The notes under the pieces are model-generated. The model was not told the origin of the DNA. It searched no databases and saw only the letters and a program-made list of their open reading frames with translations. This document shows, piece after piece, positions 24,495-32,315 of a stretch of DNA of 37,929 bases. Where the stretch lies: contig JALQVM010000003.1 of the NCBI GenBank assembly GCA_023263685.1, positions 1 through 37,929 on the forward strand. The letters are read 5' to 3'. Numbering within the stretch: position 1 is the stretch's first letter; every line of letters begins with the position of its first letter. The position numbers and the translations under genes were made by a program. Origin of the DNA: Flavobacteriaceae bacterium (lineage in GTDB: Bacteria; Bacteroidota; Bacteroidia; Flavobacteriales; Flavobacteriaceae).

Positions 24495-25642
24495 TAGGTT
24501 AAATCAGGTATTGTAATCCAAGTTTTTTTCTCCCAGCTTTCCAATCCTTTTTCAGCAAGCTGAACTCCTTTTGCTCCTTCGAGCATGTTCCAAGGAAATG
24601 GGGTATCGCAAACCAAGTGTTTTAAAAAGAGTTCCCATTGCGCTTTAAAGGCATTGTCAAAAGGTTCTTGTTCCGGCATTTTACTCCATGAATTGTAAAA
24701 ATCAATCGGATTAGGAATGTCTGGATTCCAAACCGGCTTGGGAGTATTCCCATACGTTTGGGTCCAACAATCTCTCAAGCCTACCAATGCAGAACCTTTG
24801 GTTCCATCTACTTGCATGGTCAGTAAGTCGTCTCGTCGGACACGGGTGGTCCAAGACGAATTGAATTGGGCTACGATTCCACCTTCCAATTCAAAGGTAG
24901 CATAAGCGGCATCATCTGCCGTACAACGATAAGCATTTCCTTGCTCATCAATACGTTCTTTAATATGGGTAGCACCAAGACAAAAAACTCCTTTTACATT
25001 TCCAAAAAGATGGTCTAAAACATAGCGCCAATGACAAAGCATGTCCACGATAATTCCTCCATCGTCTTCTTTTCTATAATTCCAACTTGGGCGTTGGGCA
25101 GGCACAGAATGTCCTTCAAAAACCCAATATCCGAAATCACCCTTCACGGATAAAATTTCTCCGAAAAAGTCATTTTGCATCAGGCGTTTCAGTTTAAGTA
25201 GCCCTGGAAGCCACAGTTTATCTTGAACCACACCATGTTTTACTCCGGCTTTTTCACAAGCCTCATAAAGCTCTAAAGCAATTTTTGTTTCTGTGGCTAC
25301 CGGTTTTTCACAGTAAATATGTTTTCCTTTGGCAACTGCTTTTAAAATGCTGTCGGCGCGTCTTCCGGTGGTTTGGGCATCAAAATAAACCTGGTAATGG
25401 CTGTCATTGAGAACACTGTCTAGGTCAGTGGTCCATTTGCTGATTCCTGTTCGTTCGCAAAGCGCCTTTAATTTGGTTTCGTTTCGACCTACCAAAATCA
25501 CATCGGGTAGAATGACTTCATCAGCGCTTATAGGAACACCTCCTTGATCCAAAATCGCTACGATCGAACGGATTAAATGTTGGTTGGTTCCCATACGGCC
25601 GGTTACGCCGTTCATGATAATTCCTATGGTGTGTTTTTTCAT
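24494..25642 (-). CDS. Gfo/Idh/MocA family oxidoreductase
   Basis: A 382-residue NAD(P)-dependent dehydrogenase. The N-terminal Rossmann fold contains GIIMNGVTGRMGTNQHL (7-23); the conserved EKP motif is residues 112-114 (HIYCEKPVAT) and carries the usual catalytic lysine K113; the C-terminal alpha/beta domain carries D200 and H204 (IVDMLCHW). Members oxidise hydroxyls of sugars, inositols and glycosides, often reversibly and sometimes at C3. Neighbours upstream (TIM-barrel isomerase) and downstream (SDR) suggest a redox-assisted sugar conversion. The N-terminus is unusual in that the glycine-rich motif GVTGRMGTNQHL differs from the canonical GxGxxG. No signal peptide is present, so it is cytoplasmic. 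Confidence 0.85.
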   Translation of the reverse strand: MKKHTIGIIMNGVTGRMGTNQHLIRSIVAILDQGGVPISADEVILPDVILVGRNETKLKALCERTGISKWTTDLDSVLNDSHYQVYFDAQTTGRRADSILKAVAKGKHIYCEKPVATETKIALELYEACEKAGVKHGVVQDKLWLPGLLKLKRLMQNDFFGEILSVKGDFGYWVFEGHSVPAQRPSWNYRKEDDGGIIVDMLCHWRYVLDHLFGNVKGVFCLGATHIKERIDEQGNAYRCTADDAAYATFELEGGIVAQFNSSWTTRVRRDDLLTMQVDGTKGSALVGLRDCWTQTYGNTPKPVWNPDIPNPIDFYNSWSKMPEQEPFDNAFKAQWELFLKHLVCDTPFPWNMLEGAKGVQLAEKGLESWEKKTWITIPDLT

Positions 25643-25650
25643 TGCTTGAG

Positions 25651-26478
25651 TTATGTGTGTTGAATATAAGCTTCTTTAATTTCATTTAAAAAAGCCGTTT
25701 GATTTTTTTTCCAAAGGCGTTCTGAAAATATTTCTACTTCAATAGGCCCTTGAAACCCGGCTTGTTCAACCCAGTTTCTAATTTGTTTTACAGGGATGGT
25801 TCCTTCTCCCATTAATCCGCGATCGTTGAGCATATCTGTAGTGGGACTGAGCCAGTCACAAACATGAAAAGCAAAAATCGAATTATTTTTTCCGCAACGT
25901 TCGATCTCTTGTTCCAATTGGTTGTCCCACCAGAGATGGTAGACATCTATGGCAATTCCGACAAAAGGATGATTGAGTTGTTCGGCTATATCATTGGCTT
26001 GAGCCAAACTAACAACAGCTGATTTGTCCGCGGCATACATAGGATGAAGCGGCTCTATAGCAAGTTTAACATTGGCTGCTTTTGCATAGGGCAATAACTC
26101 GTGGATGCCATCGGCAATTTGAGCTCTTGAAGTTTCTAAACTTTGGTTGGGATCTGCTCCACAGACCAAAACAATCAGGGGTGCACCAATGGCCTCCGCT
26201 TCATCTATGGCTTTTTTGTTTACTTCAATGGCTGCCTTACGATCGGATTGAGATACAGCAGTAAAAAAACCACCCCGAACCAATGAAGTAACGCTGAGTT
26301 GGTGGTCTTGTAAAGTCCTTCTGACTTCTTTTAGATTTTGATTTTCAAGTAAATGACGCCAAATGGAAAGGTGTTGAATACCCGCCTTGCTGTATTCTTT
26401 TATACAGGTTTCTAGATCCCAAGGTTTGGTTGTTTGGGTGTGAACACACAAGCGGTTTAAATCTAATTTGTTTTCCAT
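25651..26478 (-). CDS. TIM-barrel sugar isomerase/epimerase (AP endonuclease family 2)
   Basis: A 275-residue protein of the xylose-isomerase-like TIM-barrel superfamily. Metal-binding positions fit E142 (LAIEPLHP), D178 (IAIDVYHLWWD), H205 (FAFHVCDW) and a C-terminal glutamate in IEVEIFSE (E247 or E249). Members interconvert keto and aldo sugars, epimerise at C3 or act as eliminating enzymes on 3-keto sugars. It starts 2 bases after the GH88-like stop and ends 8 bases before the Gfo/Idh start, so the three cytoplasmic enzymes are encoded as one block. The exact reaction cannot be given from sequence. Confidence 0.82.
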   Translation of the reverse strand: MENKLDLNRLCVHTQTTKPWDLETCIKEYSKAGIQHLSIWRHLLENQNLKEVRRTLQDHQLSVTSLVRGGFFTAVSQSDRKAAIEVNKKAIDEAEAIGAPLIVLVCGADPNQSLETSRAQIADGIHELLPYAKAANVKLAIEPLHPMYAADKSAVVSLAQANDIAEQLNHPFVGIAIDVYHLWWDNQLEQEIERCGKNNSIFAFHVCDWLSPTTDMLNDRGLMGEGTIPVKQIRNWVEQAGFQGPIEVEIFSERLWKKNQTAFLNEIKEAYIQHT

Positions 26479-26480
26479 AG

Positions 26481-27863
26481 CTAGCGAACCATCCCATTAG
26501 AAAATTGATGGTAGGGGGCTCCTTCAATTAATTTTTGCACATAAATTGCAGCTTCTCTAATATGGTAATCTCCCCACATGCAGGATTCGCCATGGGCAAT
26601 CTTACTTCCTTTGGGTACATAGTCCCAACCGTTGGGTTGGTGGTATATACTGTGAAGTAAAAGTCCTTGATGCGTTTCATCCGTACTGAGGTAGGGTTCC
26701 TGAAGAAGGGTATTTAGCACGGTTAATCCAGCTTGGATGTAGTGCTGTCCTTTGGCATTCCCTTTGTTTTTCAAGTAATGACCAAAACGAAGCAATCCTT
26801 GGGCTCCGATAGCTGCTCCAGAGCTGTCTACCGGTTCCCAATCGTTGAAAGGATCGGCGGGCTGGTTCAGGTAATCTCCAATTTTACTCAAGTTGGGAGC
26901 TCCCGTATCCCAATAGCACACCCCACAGGTCGGAGTATTTTTTATGTAAAAGTCGCAGGTGGCTTGCGCTGCTCTTTCAAATGTTGCGATTAAGGACTCT
27001 TTTCCGCCAAGTTTATCAAAGGCCTCATCTTCCAATTGGGAAAGTACTTCGAGTTCCTCTGGAAAACCCAACATTGCCCATGCAAGTCCGCGTGTCCATG
27101 TTGAAAAGCCAGAATAGCCTTGTTGGGAATTGGGACAGCGGTATTGGCCGTCGTTTACATTAAAGACGCTTTCGTGGGCAGTACGTCCCCATTCGTCATA
27201 GCTGTCTCTGCCTGCTCCATAGTACACGGCGTATTTTGCTGTGGCCAGCATATGTTCCAAGGCTCGTTCGAGTAGGCTTATTTTTTTGTCTCCCTCTGCA
27301 TGGTATCGGTGGCCTAGTAAATGGGAAGCTACTAAAATTCTACACGATCGTATGGTATCCACAAAAAGGGAGTGAGGTCCATTGAACGAGTAAATGTATC
27401 CCCCCTCAGGAATGCGGGTCCAACGTGAGGCTTGAACTGCTCCTGATATTTTAATTGCCAAACGATAAAACTCCTTTTCCCACTCATTTTCTTTTATTTT
27501 TCCTTCGTGCATCAACCGAAGTAAATTTCCGTACGTACTCAAATTATTGAATCCGTGATCGTGCACGCCTGTATGACTTACATGAGGTGCCATTTTGTTC
27601 ACCGTATTTTTTATGGATTGTTCAAGTGCTTTTTGATCTGCTGTAGCATCAAATTGGAGTATGCCAGCGCCAAACTGAAATCCATGGGTCCATTCTGTCC
27701 ATCCTCTGGAGGTGTATCTTCCGTTTTCTGTAAAAACAGGGGCACCCTTTTTTTGGTCATAGGTAGCTTCTATCGCATGAATTTTTTTTGCTGAGAGTTC
27801 CCAAAATCGGGTAAGTTTTTGTTTTAAATCCTCGGGCTTTAAGTTCTCTTGAATGGCAATCAT
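26481..27863 (-). CDS. GH88-like unsaturated uronyl hydrolase, cytoplasmic
   Basis: A 460-residue protein with the (alpha/alpha)6-barrel pattern of glycoside hydrolase family 88. Key segments are WTHGFQFGAGILQF, the HDHGF block (D102), the FVDTIRSCR block (D169), TAHESVF (H230 region) and QGYSGFSTWTRGLAWAMLGF. D102 and D169 correspond by position to the two catalytic aspartates of unsaturated glucuronyl hydrolases (D88 and D149 in Bacillus UGL). These enzymes hydrate the 4,5-unsaturated uronic acid at the non-reducing end left by polysaccharide lyases. There is no signal peptide, so substrate must be imported. It is the first gene of the operon; its leader contains the palindromic operator. 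Relation to GH105 or an unclassified sister family cannot be excluded. Confidence 0.75.
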   Translation of the reverse strand: MIAIQENLKPEDLKQKLTRFWELSAKKIHAIEATYDQKKGAPVFTENGRYTSRGWTEWTHGFQFGAGILQFDATADQKALEQSIKNTVNKMAPHVSHTGVHDHGFNNLSTYGNLLRLMHEGKIKENEWEKEFYRLAIKISGAVQASRWTRIPEGGYIYSFNGPHSLFVDTIRSCRILVASHLLGHRYHAEGDKKISLLERALEHMLATAKYAVYYGAGRDSYDEWGRTAHESVFNVNDGQYRCPNSQQGYSGFSTWTRGLAWAMLGFPEELEVLSQLEDEAFDKLGGKESLIATFERAAQATCDFYIKNTPTCGVCYWDTGAPNLSKIGDYLNQPADPFNDWEPVDSSGAAIGAQGLLRFGHYLKNKGNAKGQHYIQAGLTVLNTLLQEPYLSTDETHQGLLLHSIYHQPNGWDYVPKGSKIAHGESCMWGDYHIREAAIYVQKLIEGAPYHQFSNGMVR

Positions 27864-27894
27864 ACAGTCTTTTAATTAATTATTTTTAGCACTC

Positions 27895-27908
27895 CGTTAA
27901 CGTTAACG
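27895..27908. promoter_or_regulatory. Perfect 14-bp palindrome, probable LacI-family operator
   Basis: CGTTAACGTTAACG reads the same on both strands and has the central CG expected for LacI-family operators. It lies 32 bases upstream of the GH88-like start and 90 bases upstream of rhaM, in the 134-bp divergent gap. The regulator gene is not in the window. Confidence 0.65.
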
Positions 27909-27914
27909 AATATA
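27907..27914 (-). promoter_or_regulatory. Candidate -7 element for the rhamnoside operon
   Basis: On the minus strand TATATTCG differs from TAnnTTTG at one base and is preceded by a TTG with a 22-base spacer. Its downstream end overlaps the palindrome, so a bound repressor would cover it. Confidence 0.35.
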
Positions 27915-27940
27915 GCATTTCTATTGTTTTATTTTACAAT

Positions 27941-27974
27941 TTTGAAGAATCATTTTGATTTTTGGTTAGCTTTA
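27941..27974 (+). promoter_or_regulatory. Candidate promoter of rhaM
   Basis: TTTG at 27941-27944 is separated by 22 bases from TAGCTTTA at 27967-27974, which differs from the -7 consensus TAnnTTTG only at the last base. The rhaM start follows 23 bases later. Confidence 0.35.
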
Positions 27975-27997
27975 GTGAATTCTAAAAGGTTTTAGTT

Positions 27998-28312
27998 ATG
28001 TCGCAAAAAGGATTTTTAATGTACCTCAAACCCGGTGTGGAAAAGGAGTATACTAAGCGCCATGATGCGCTTTGGCCGGAATTGGAATCCTTGTTAAAAT
28101 CGTACGGTATTGCAAAGTATTCCATTTTTCTAGATGTGGATACCAATATATTGTTTGGATGTCTTCATTGTCCAGCTGCATTTGATGAAGCGGCTTTAGC
28201 CCAAGAAGAAATTATGCAAAAATGGTGGGACTCCATGGCAGAACTGATGGAAACCGAACCGAACAATGCTCCCAAAACCAAAGATTTAAAGCAGGTATTT
28301 TATTTGGAATAA
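27998..28312 (+). CDS. rhaM: L-rhamnose mutarotase
   Basis: A 104-residue protein matching the small RhaM family over its whole length. RhaM interconverts the alpha and beta anomers of L-rhamnose. The KRHDALWPELE segment (residues 20-31) corresponds to E. coli RRHNPIWPELE, with H23 as the likely catalytic histidine; the MQKWWDSM and NNAPKTKDLKQVFYLE endings also match (E. coli SPVSSELQEVFYLP). It is cytoplasmic and divergent from the rhamnoside operon across a shared regulatory gap. Its presence is the strongest evidence that rhamnose is a product of the locus. No rhaA, rhaB or rhaD is present in the window. Confidence 0.94.
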   Translation: MSQKGFLMYLKPGVEKEYTKRHDALWPELESLLKSYGIAKYSIFLDVDTNILFGCLHCPAAFDEAALAQEEIMQKWWDSMAELMETEPNNAPKTKDLKQVFYLE

Positions 28313-28345
28313 GAATGTTGGGTGTGATGCATCAAAAAAACATTC
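28313..28345 (+). terminator. Hairpin just after rhaM
   Basis: GAATGTT (28313-28319) pairs with AACATTC (28339-28345), and the loop contains the palindrome TGATGCATCA (28325-28334). It starts immediately after the rhaM stop. No U-tract follows, so termination is uncertain. Confidence 0.3.
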
Positions 28346-28405
28346 CTTACATTTCTTCTGGGTTCGCAGTGGTCTCTATAGGATTAGATTGCTTACCTTT
28401 AGACC

Positions 28406-29083
28406 ATGTCCAAAACACTTGTAATTAGCGGAGCGAGTCGTGGAATTGGCTTTGCAATGGTTCAACTGGCCACCCAACAGGGACACCGTGTTTATGCACT
28501 TTCACGAACTATTCAGTCCCTTACCCAAACGGATTTACTGCATCCTTTAGCCCTTGATCTGTCCAATGAAGATGAGATCGTCGCTTTTGCGGCACAACTT
28601 CAAGCTGAAGGGGTCCAAATTGATGCCTTGATTAATAATGCGGGAGCCCTAGAAAACAAACCGTTTAGCGAAACTACAACCGCACTATTTGAGTCGGTCT
28701 ACCGAGTCAATGTTTTTGGATTGGCTTCCTTGACACGCTTACTTTTGCCAATGATTTCCTCAAAGGGACATGTGGTAAACATCAGCAGTATGGGAGGCAT
28801 AGAAGGTAGTGCTAAGTTTCCTGGATTGGCAGCCTACAGCAGTAGTAAAGCAGCGGTCAATATTTTGACCGAATTGCTAGCCGAAGAGTATAAGGCTAGC
28901 GGTCCTTCGTTTAACGCTTTAGCATTGGGTGCTGTTCAAACGGAAATGTTAGCTCAAGCATTCCCTGGTTTTCAAGCTCCCCTTACGGCCGATCAAATGG
29001 CAGCCTATATTTTAAGCTTTGCCCTGGAAGGACAGCAGTACTTTAACGGAAAAGTTCTTCCCATATCCTCTTCAACTCCATAA
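28406..29083 (+). CDS. SDR family oxidoreductase
   Basis: A 225-residue short-chain dehydrogenase. Cofactor-binding GASRGIG (9-15), NNAG (77-80), and catalytic YSSSK (Y144, K148) are present, with S127 or S128 in NISSMGG. It lacks the C-terminal extension of larger SDRs and resembles the short C-factor-like and sepiapterin-reductase-like forms. It lies 93 bases downstream of rhaM and 6 bases upstream of the SprT-like gene. It could be co-transcribed with rhaM by readthrough, but the hairpin in between argues for a separate unit. Substrate unknown. Confidence 0.8.
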   Translation: MSKTLVISGASRGIGFAMVQLATQQGHRVYALSRTIQSLTQTDLLHPLALDLSNEDEIVAFAAQLQAEGVQIDALINNAGALENKPFSETTTALFESVYRVNVFGLASLTRLLLPMISSKGHVVNISSMGGIEGSAKFPGLAAYSSSKAAVNILTELLAEEYKASGPSFNALALGAVQTEMLAQAFPGFQAPLTADQMAAYILSFALEGQQYFNGKVLPISSSTP

Positions 29084-29089
29084 GCCCGT

Positions 29090-29689
29090 ATGGATCACGT
29101 TTTAGCTTTAGTTCCCGTACAAGCGAAAAATCAGGTGGAGCAGCTTTTAAAGCATTCAAAAGTTAGCATACAAATCACCAAAAAGCGAAAAACAAAACAC
29201 GGAGATTTTAGAAAAAACCGCAACGGCACTTCGGTAATTACCTTAAATAAAACTTCCAATCCGTATCGTTTTTTGATTACTCTTTTACACGAAATAGCCC
29301 ATTTTAAGGTTTCTCAGGCTGTTTCCTACCGCATCAAACCCCACGGTGTAGAATGGAAAAATGCTTACAGAGCAACCCTGCTACCGTTTCTTAATCCTAC
29401 GGTGTTTCCCGAGCCTTTGTGTAGGCTATTAGCTGCCCATATGAAAAACCCTAAAGCGAGTACCGACCGTGATTTTGCTCTGGTGATGGCTCTAAAAAAA
29501 TACGATCCACCCACTTCAAGCCTTCCCATTTTTGAACTGACCGATGGCCAAATATTTCAGTTAGAAAACGGGAGAAAATTTATTAAACTAAAAAAGCGCA
29601 GAACACGTTTCGAATGCCAGGAGCTCGATTCGGGTAGAATTTACCTTTTCAGCCCTCATGCAGAAGTAGTTCCGGAACCTCCTCTTTAA
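29090..29689 (+). CDS. SprT-like zinc metalloprotein
   Basis: A 199-residue protein with an SprT-like domain: the zinc-binding motif HEIAH (H67, E68, H71) within FLITLLHEIAHFKV and a third ligand H85 in KPHGVEWKNAYR. The C-terminal half is basic with FECQELDSGRIYLF, resembling a zinc-ribbon-like segment without clear cysteine pairs. Members are putative metallopeptidases; the DNA-protein crosslink protease SPRTN is the eukaryotic relative. Function in this organism is unknown. The gene meets the convergent ABC ATPase gene with a 4-base overlap of stop codons. Confidence 0.8.
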   Translation: MDHVLALVPVQAKNQVEQLLKHSKVSIQITKKRKTKHGDFRKNRNGTSVITLNKTSNPYRFLITLLHEIAHFKVSQAVSYRIKPHGVEWKNAYRATLLPFLNPTVFPEPLCRLLAAHMKNPKASTDRDFALVMALKKYDPPTSSLPIFELTDGQIFQLENGRKFIKLKKRRTRFECQELDSGRIYLFSPHAEVVPEPPL

Positions 29690-30450
29690 TTTGTTTTAAG
29701 ATATACTTCGCGAACTTTTTTAAAGAGGTCTGAAGAGTAGACAAAATTTGTTACCGCTTCATTGTCCGTATTGAAGATTTCTTCCTTAGTACCTTCCCAA
29801 GCTTTATGGCCGTTTTGTAAAAAGACAATTTTTTTGCCTATTTCCATCACCGAATTCATGTCATGGGTGTTGATTACCGTGGTAATGTTGTATTCTTCTG
29901 TGATTTCTTGGATCAAGTTGTCAATCAAAATGGCAGTTTTAGGATCCAAACCCGAATTGGGTTCGTCACAAAATAAATACTTGGGATTCATGACAATGGC
30001 TCTGGCAATTGCCACTCTTTTTTTCATTCCTCCCGAAATTTCATCGGGGTATTTTTCGTTGGCATTGATCAAATTCACCCGTTTGATTACTGCATGGGCT
30101 CTTTCGCGAATTTCTTCATTGATTTTTTGGGTAAACATCTGCATCGGAAACATGATGTTTTCTTCTACTGTCATCGAGTCAAACAAAGCACTTCCTTGAA
30201 AGACCATCCCCATTTCTTGTCGTAAAACGGAACGCTCTAGGACAGTCATGGTTTTGAGTCTCTTTCCTTCAAAGAGTATCTTTCCATTATCCGCTTCAAA
30301 AAGCCCCAATAAGCATTTTAAAAAAACAGTCTTTCCTGATCCACTTTGACCAATAATCAAATTGGTCTTCCCCTTTTCAAAGACGGTAGAAATTCCTTTG
30401 AGCACTTCGTTGCCATCAAATGACTTTTTGATATTTTGAACTTCAATCAT
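29686..30450 (-). CDS. ABC transporter ATP-binding protein, MlaF type
   Basis: A 254-residue ABC ATPase with Walker A GQSGSGKT (34-41), signature SGGMKKR (139-145) and Walker B YLFCDEP (158-164). The SGGMKKR signature, in place of LSGGQ, is characteristic of the ATPase partner of MCE/Mla lipid transporters. Together with the adjacent permease it would drive phospholipid movement between the inner membrane and an MCE-domain protein. It starts at the base following the permease stop, so the two are translationally coupled. No MCE/MlaD gene is adjacent in the window. Confidence 0.9.
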   Translation of the reverse strand: MIEVQNIKKSFDGNEVLKGISTVFEKGKTNLIIGQSGSGKTVFLKCLLGLFEADNGKILFEGKRLKTMTVLERSVLRQEMGMVFQGSALFDSMTVEENIMFPMQMFTQKINEEIRERAHAVIKRVNLINANEKYPDEISGGMKKRVAIARAIVMNPKYLFCDEPNSGLDPKTAILIDNLIQEITEEYNITTVINTHDMNSVMEIGKKIVFLQNGHKAWEGTKEEIFNTDNEAVTNFVYSSDLFKKVREVYLKTN

Positions 30451-31188
30451 TTAGGTAAGTAGCAATTGGGTGATTAAATAATTGAGTAGTATGATGACCA
30501 CACTGGTCCAAACAAAAGAAACAGTGCTCGCTTTTCCAACTTCTAAAGCTCCCCCTGTCATATAATAACCGTGGTAGGAAGGAACAGTAGCCAAGACAAA
30601 TGAAAAAAAGGCAGTTTTTATGAACGCATAGGTGATGTGGAACGGAATAAAATCCATTTGAATGCCTTGAACAAACTCGGTACTGGAAGAAAATCCTCCA
30701 TATACGCAAGCAATATACCCCCCAAAAACTCCTAAAAACATGGATATACAAATGACGAGAGGGTATAAAGAAAGCGCTACAATTTTAGGGAAAATCAAGT
30801 AGTTGTAGGTGTTGATTCCCATGACTTCTAGCGCATCAATTTGTTCGGTAACACGCATGGTACCAATACTCGAGGTGATGTAGGATCCTACTTTTCCCGC
30901 CATAATGATGGAAATAAAGGTGGGCGCAAATTCTAAGATTACAGATTGGCGGGTGGCAAATCCGATTAAATTTTTTGGCAAAAGGGGGTTTTCAAGATTG
31001 AGTGCAGTTTGTATGGAGACCACGCCCCCGACAAAAAAAGAAATGAACGAAACGATCCCAAGCGACCCGACGATGAGGGTGTCGATATCTTTTAAAATAA
31101 GCTGTCTAAGGATTTTCCATTTGGTAAATTTTCCAAATATACTTTTAAGCATAAGGAAGTATCTGCCAATTTTTGAGAGGATTTTCAT
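30451..31188 (-). CDS. ABC transporter permease, MlaE type
   Basis: A 245-residue inner-membrane permease of the MlaE family with about five to six hydrophobic segments. EFAPTFISIIMAGKVGSYITSSIGTMRVTEQIDALEVMGINTYNYL is the conserved family core. It pairs with the MlaF-type ATPase directly downstream. The pair would transport phospholipids for outer-membrane lipid asymmetry or another lipid. The 5' end is 60 bases from the FabH-like gene. Confidence 0.9.
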   Translation of the reverse strand: MKILSKIGRYFLMLKSIFGKFTKWKILRQLILKDIDTLIVGSLGIVSFISFFVGGVVSIQTALNLENPLLPKNLIGFATRQSVILEFAPTFISIIMAGKVGSYITSSIGTMRVTEQIDALEVMGINTYNYLIFPKIVALSLYPLVICISMFLGVFGGYIACVYGGFSSSTEFVQGIQMDFIPFHITYAFIKTAFFSFVLATVPSYHGYYMTGGALEVGKASTVSFVWTSVVIILLNYLITQLLLT

Positions 31189-31248
31189 ACCCTTCCAAAG
31201 GTAGCAATTATAACTAAAAAAAATGTTGTATGCGTTGGAATTTATACG

Positions 31249-32307
31249 CTATACCCGGTAGGTAATTGCGTTGATGTTCATGCCTGCCCCAACAGAGGCA
31301 AAAATGATCAAATCGTTTTGGTGAAGTTCGTGCCCCCCGTAATTTTCTTTGCGTATCAAATCAAAAAGGGTAGGAACTGTAGCCACAGAACTGTTGCCAA
31401 ACTCCTGTATATTCATCGGTAGTACGGTTGCTGGCATAGGCTTTTGGTAAAGGCGGTAAAGCCTTTTAATTATGGCATCATCCATTTTTAGATTTGCTTG
31501 ATGAATGAAAATTTTCTTGACTTCATCAATTGACTCTCCCGAAGCTTCAAGACATTCTTTGATGGCTGTGGGTACATTACTCAAGGCAAATTCATAGACT
31601 TTTCTGCCAAACATTTTAATGTATTTGGTACCGTTTCCATTTGAATTTGAAGGACCGTAAAAAATGAATTCTGCTTCTCCGTCATAGGTATAGGTTGCCG
31701 TTTTGTGGGATAAAATTCCGCCCTCTTCTGCTACCTCTTCGATCACTGTAGCTCCCGCTCCATCGGCGTAGATCATCGAGTCGCGATCGCTTTGATCCAA
31801 AACCCTTGACAAGGTATCTGCCCCTACAACCAAGCATTTTTTGGCCATACCTGCTTGGATGAAAGCTTTGGCTTGAATCACCCCTTCAACCCATCCCGGG
31901 CATCCAAATAAAATGTCGTAAGCTACACAGCTCGGACTTTTTATTTTCAGTCCCGCTTTCACTTTTGAGGCAAGGCTGGGTAGGGTATTGACTTGGTTTG
32001 TATGTAAAGCAATGTCTCCAACATTGTGAGCAACGATGATATAATTTAGTGTTTCTGCATCCAGTTGCGCATCTGCGATGGCACGTTGAGCTGCTTCAAT
32101 GGCAATATCGGCAACGGTTTGCGTATCGTCAATATAACGGCGTTGTTCAATGCCCGTAATGGCTTTAAATTTTTCAATTATCTCCTCGTTGGGATTTGTA
32201 ATTGGCGCTCCTTCTGCATCGTAAAACGAATTGCCCAAAAACTTCGCATTGGGTTGAATGTGTTGTGGGATGCTACAGCCGCTACCGGTAATCTTGATGT
32301 TCCTCAT
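31249..32307 (-). CDS. FabH-like 3-oxoacyl-ACP synthase III family protein
   Basis: A 352-residue thiolase-fold enzyme. The catalytic triad of ketoacyl synthase III is present: C136 (FGCPGW), H269 (IHQAN) and N305 (FGNSSVATVP). FabH starts fatty acid synthesis by condensing an acyl-CoA with malonyl-ACP; relatives start other lipids or polyketides. At 352 residues this is longer than typical FabH (about 320-330) and includes an N-terminal insertion around residues 20-45. Its position beside MlaE/F genes suggests a lipid role but not a specific one. It lies 121 bases downstream of gcvP on the same strand. Confidence 0.85.
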   Translation of the reverse strand: MRNIKITGSGCSIPQHIQPNAKFLGNSFYDAEGAPITNPNEEIIEKFKAITGIEQRRYIDDTQTVADIAIEAAQRAIADAQLDAETLNYIIVAHNVGDIALHTNQVNTLPSLASKVKAGLKIKSPSCVAYDILFGCPGWVEGVIQAKAFIQAGMAKKCLVVGADTLSRVLDQSDRDSMIYADGAGATVIEEVAEEGGILSHKTATYTYDGEAEFIFYGPSNSNGNGTKYIKMFGRKVYEFALSNVPTAIKECLEASGESIDEVKKIFIHQANLKMDDAIIKRLYRLYQKPMPATVLPMNIQEFGNSSVATVPTLFDLIRKENYGGHELHQNDLIIFASVGAGMNINAITYRV

Positions 32308-32315
32308 GCTTCAAA

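Noticed and set aside
28222-28428. A 68-codon plus-strand frame crossing from rhaM into the SDR gene
   Set aside because: It overlaps the 3' end of rhaM in another frame and runs through a hairpin; no family resemblance.
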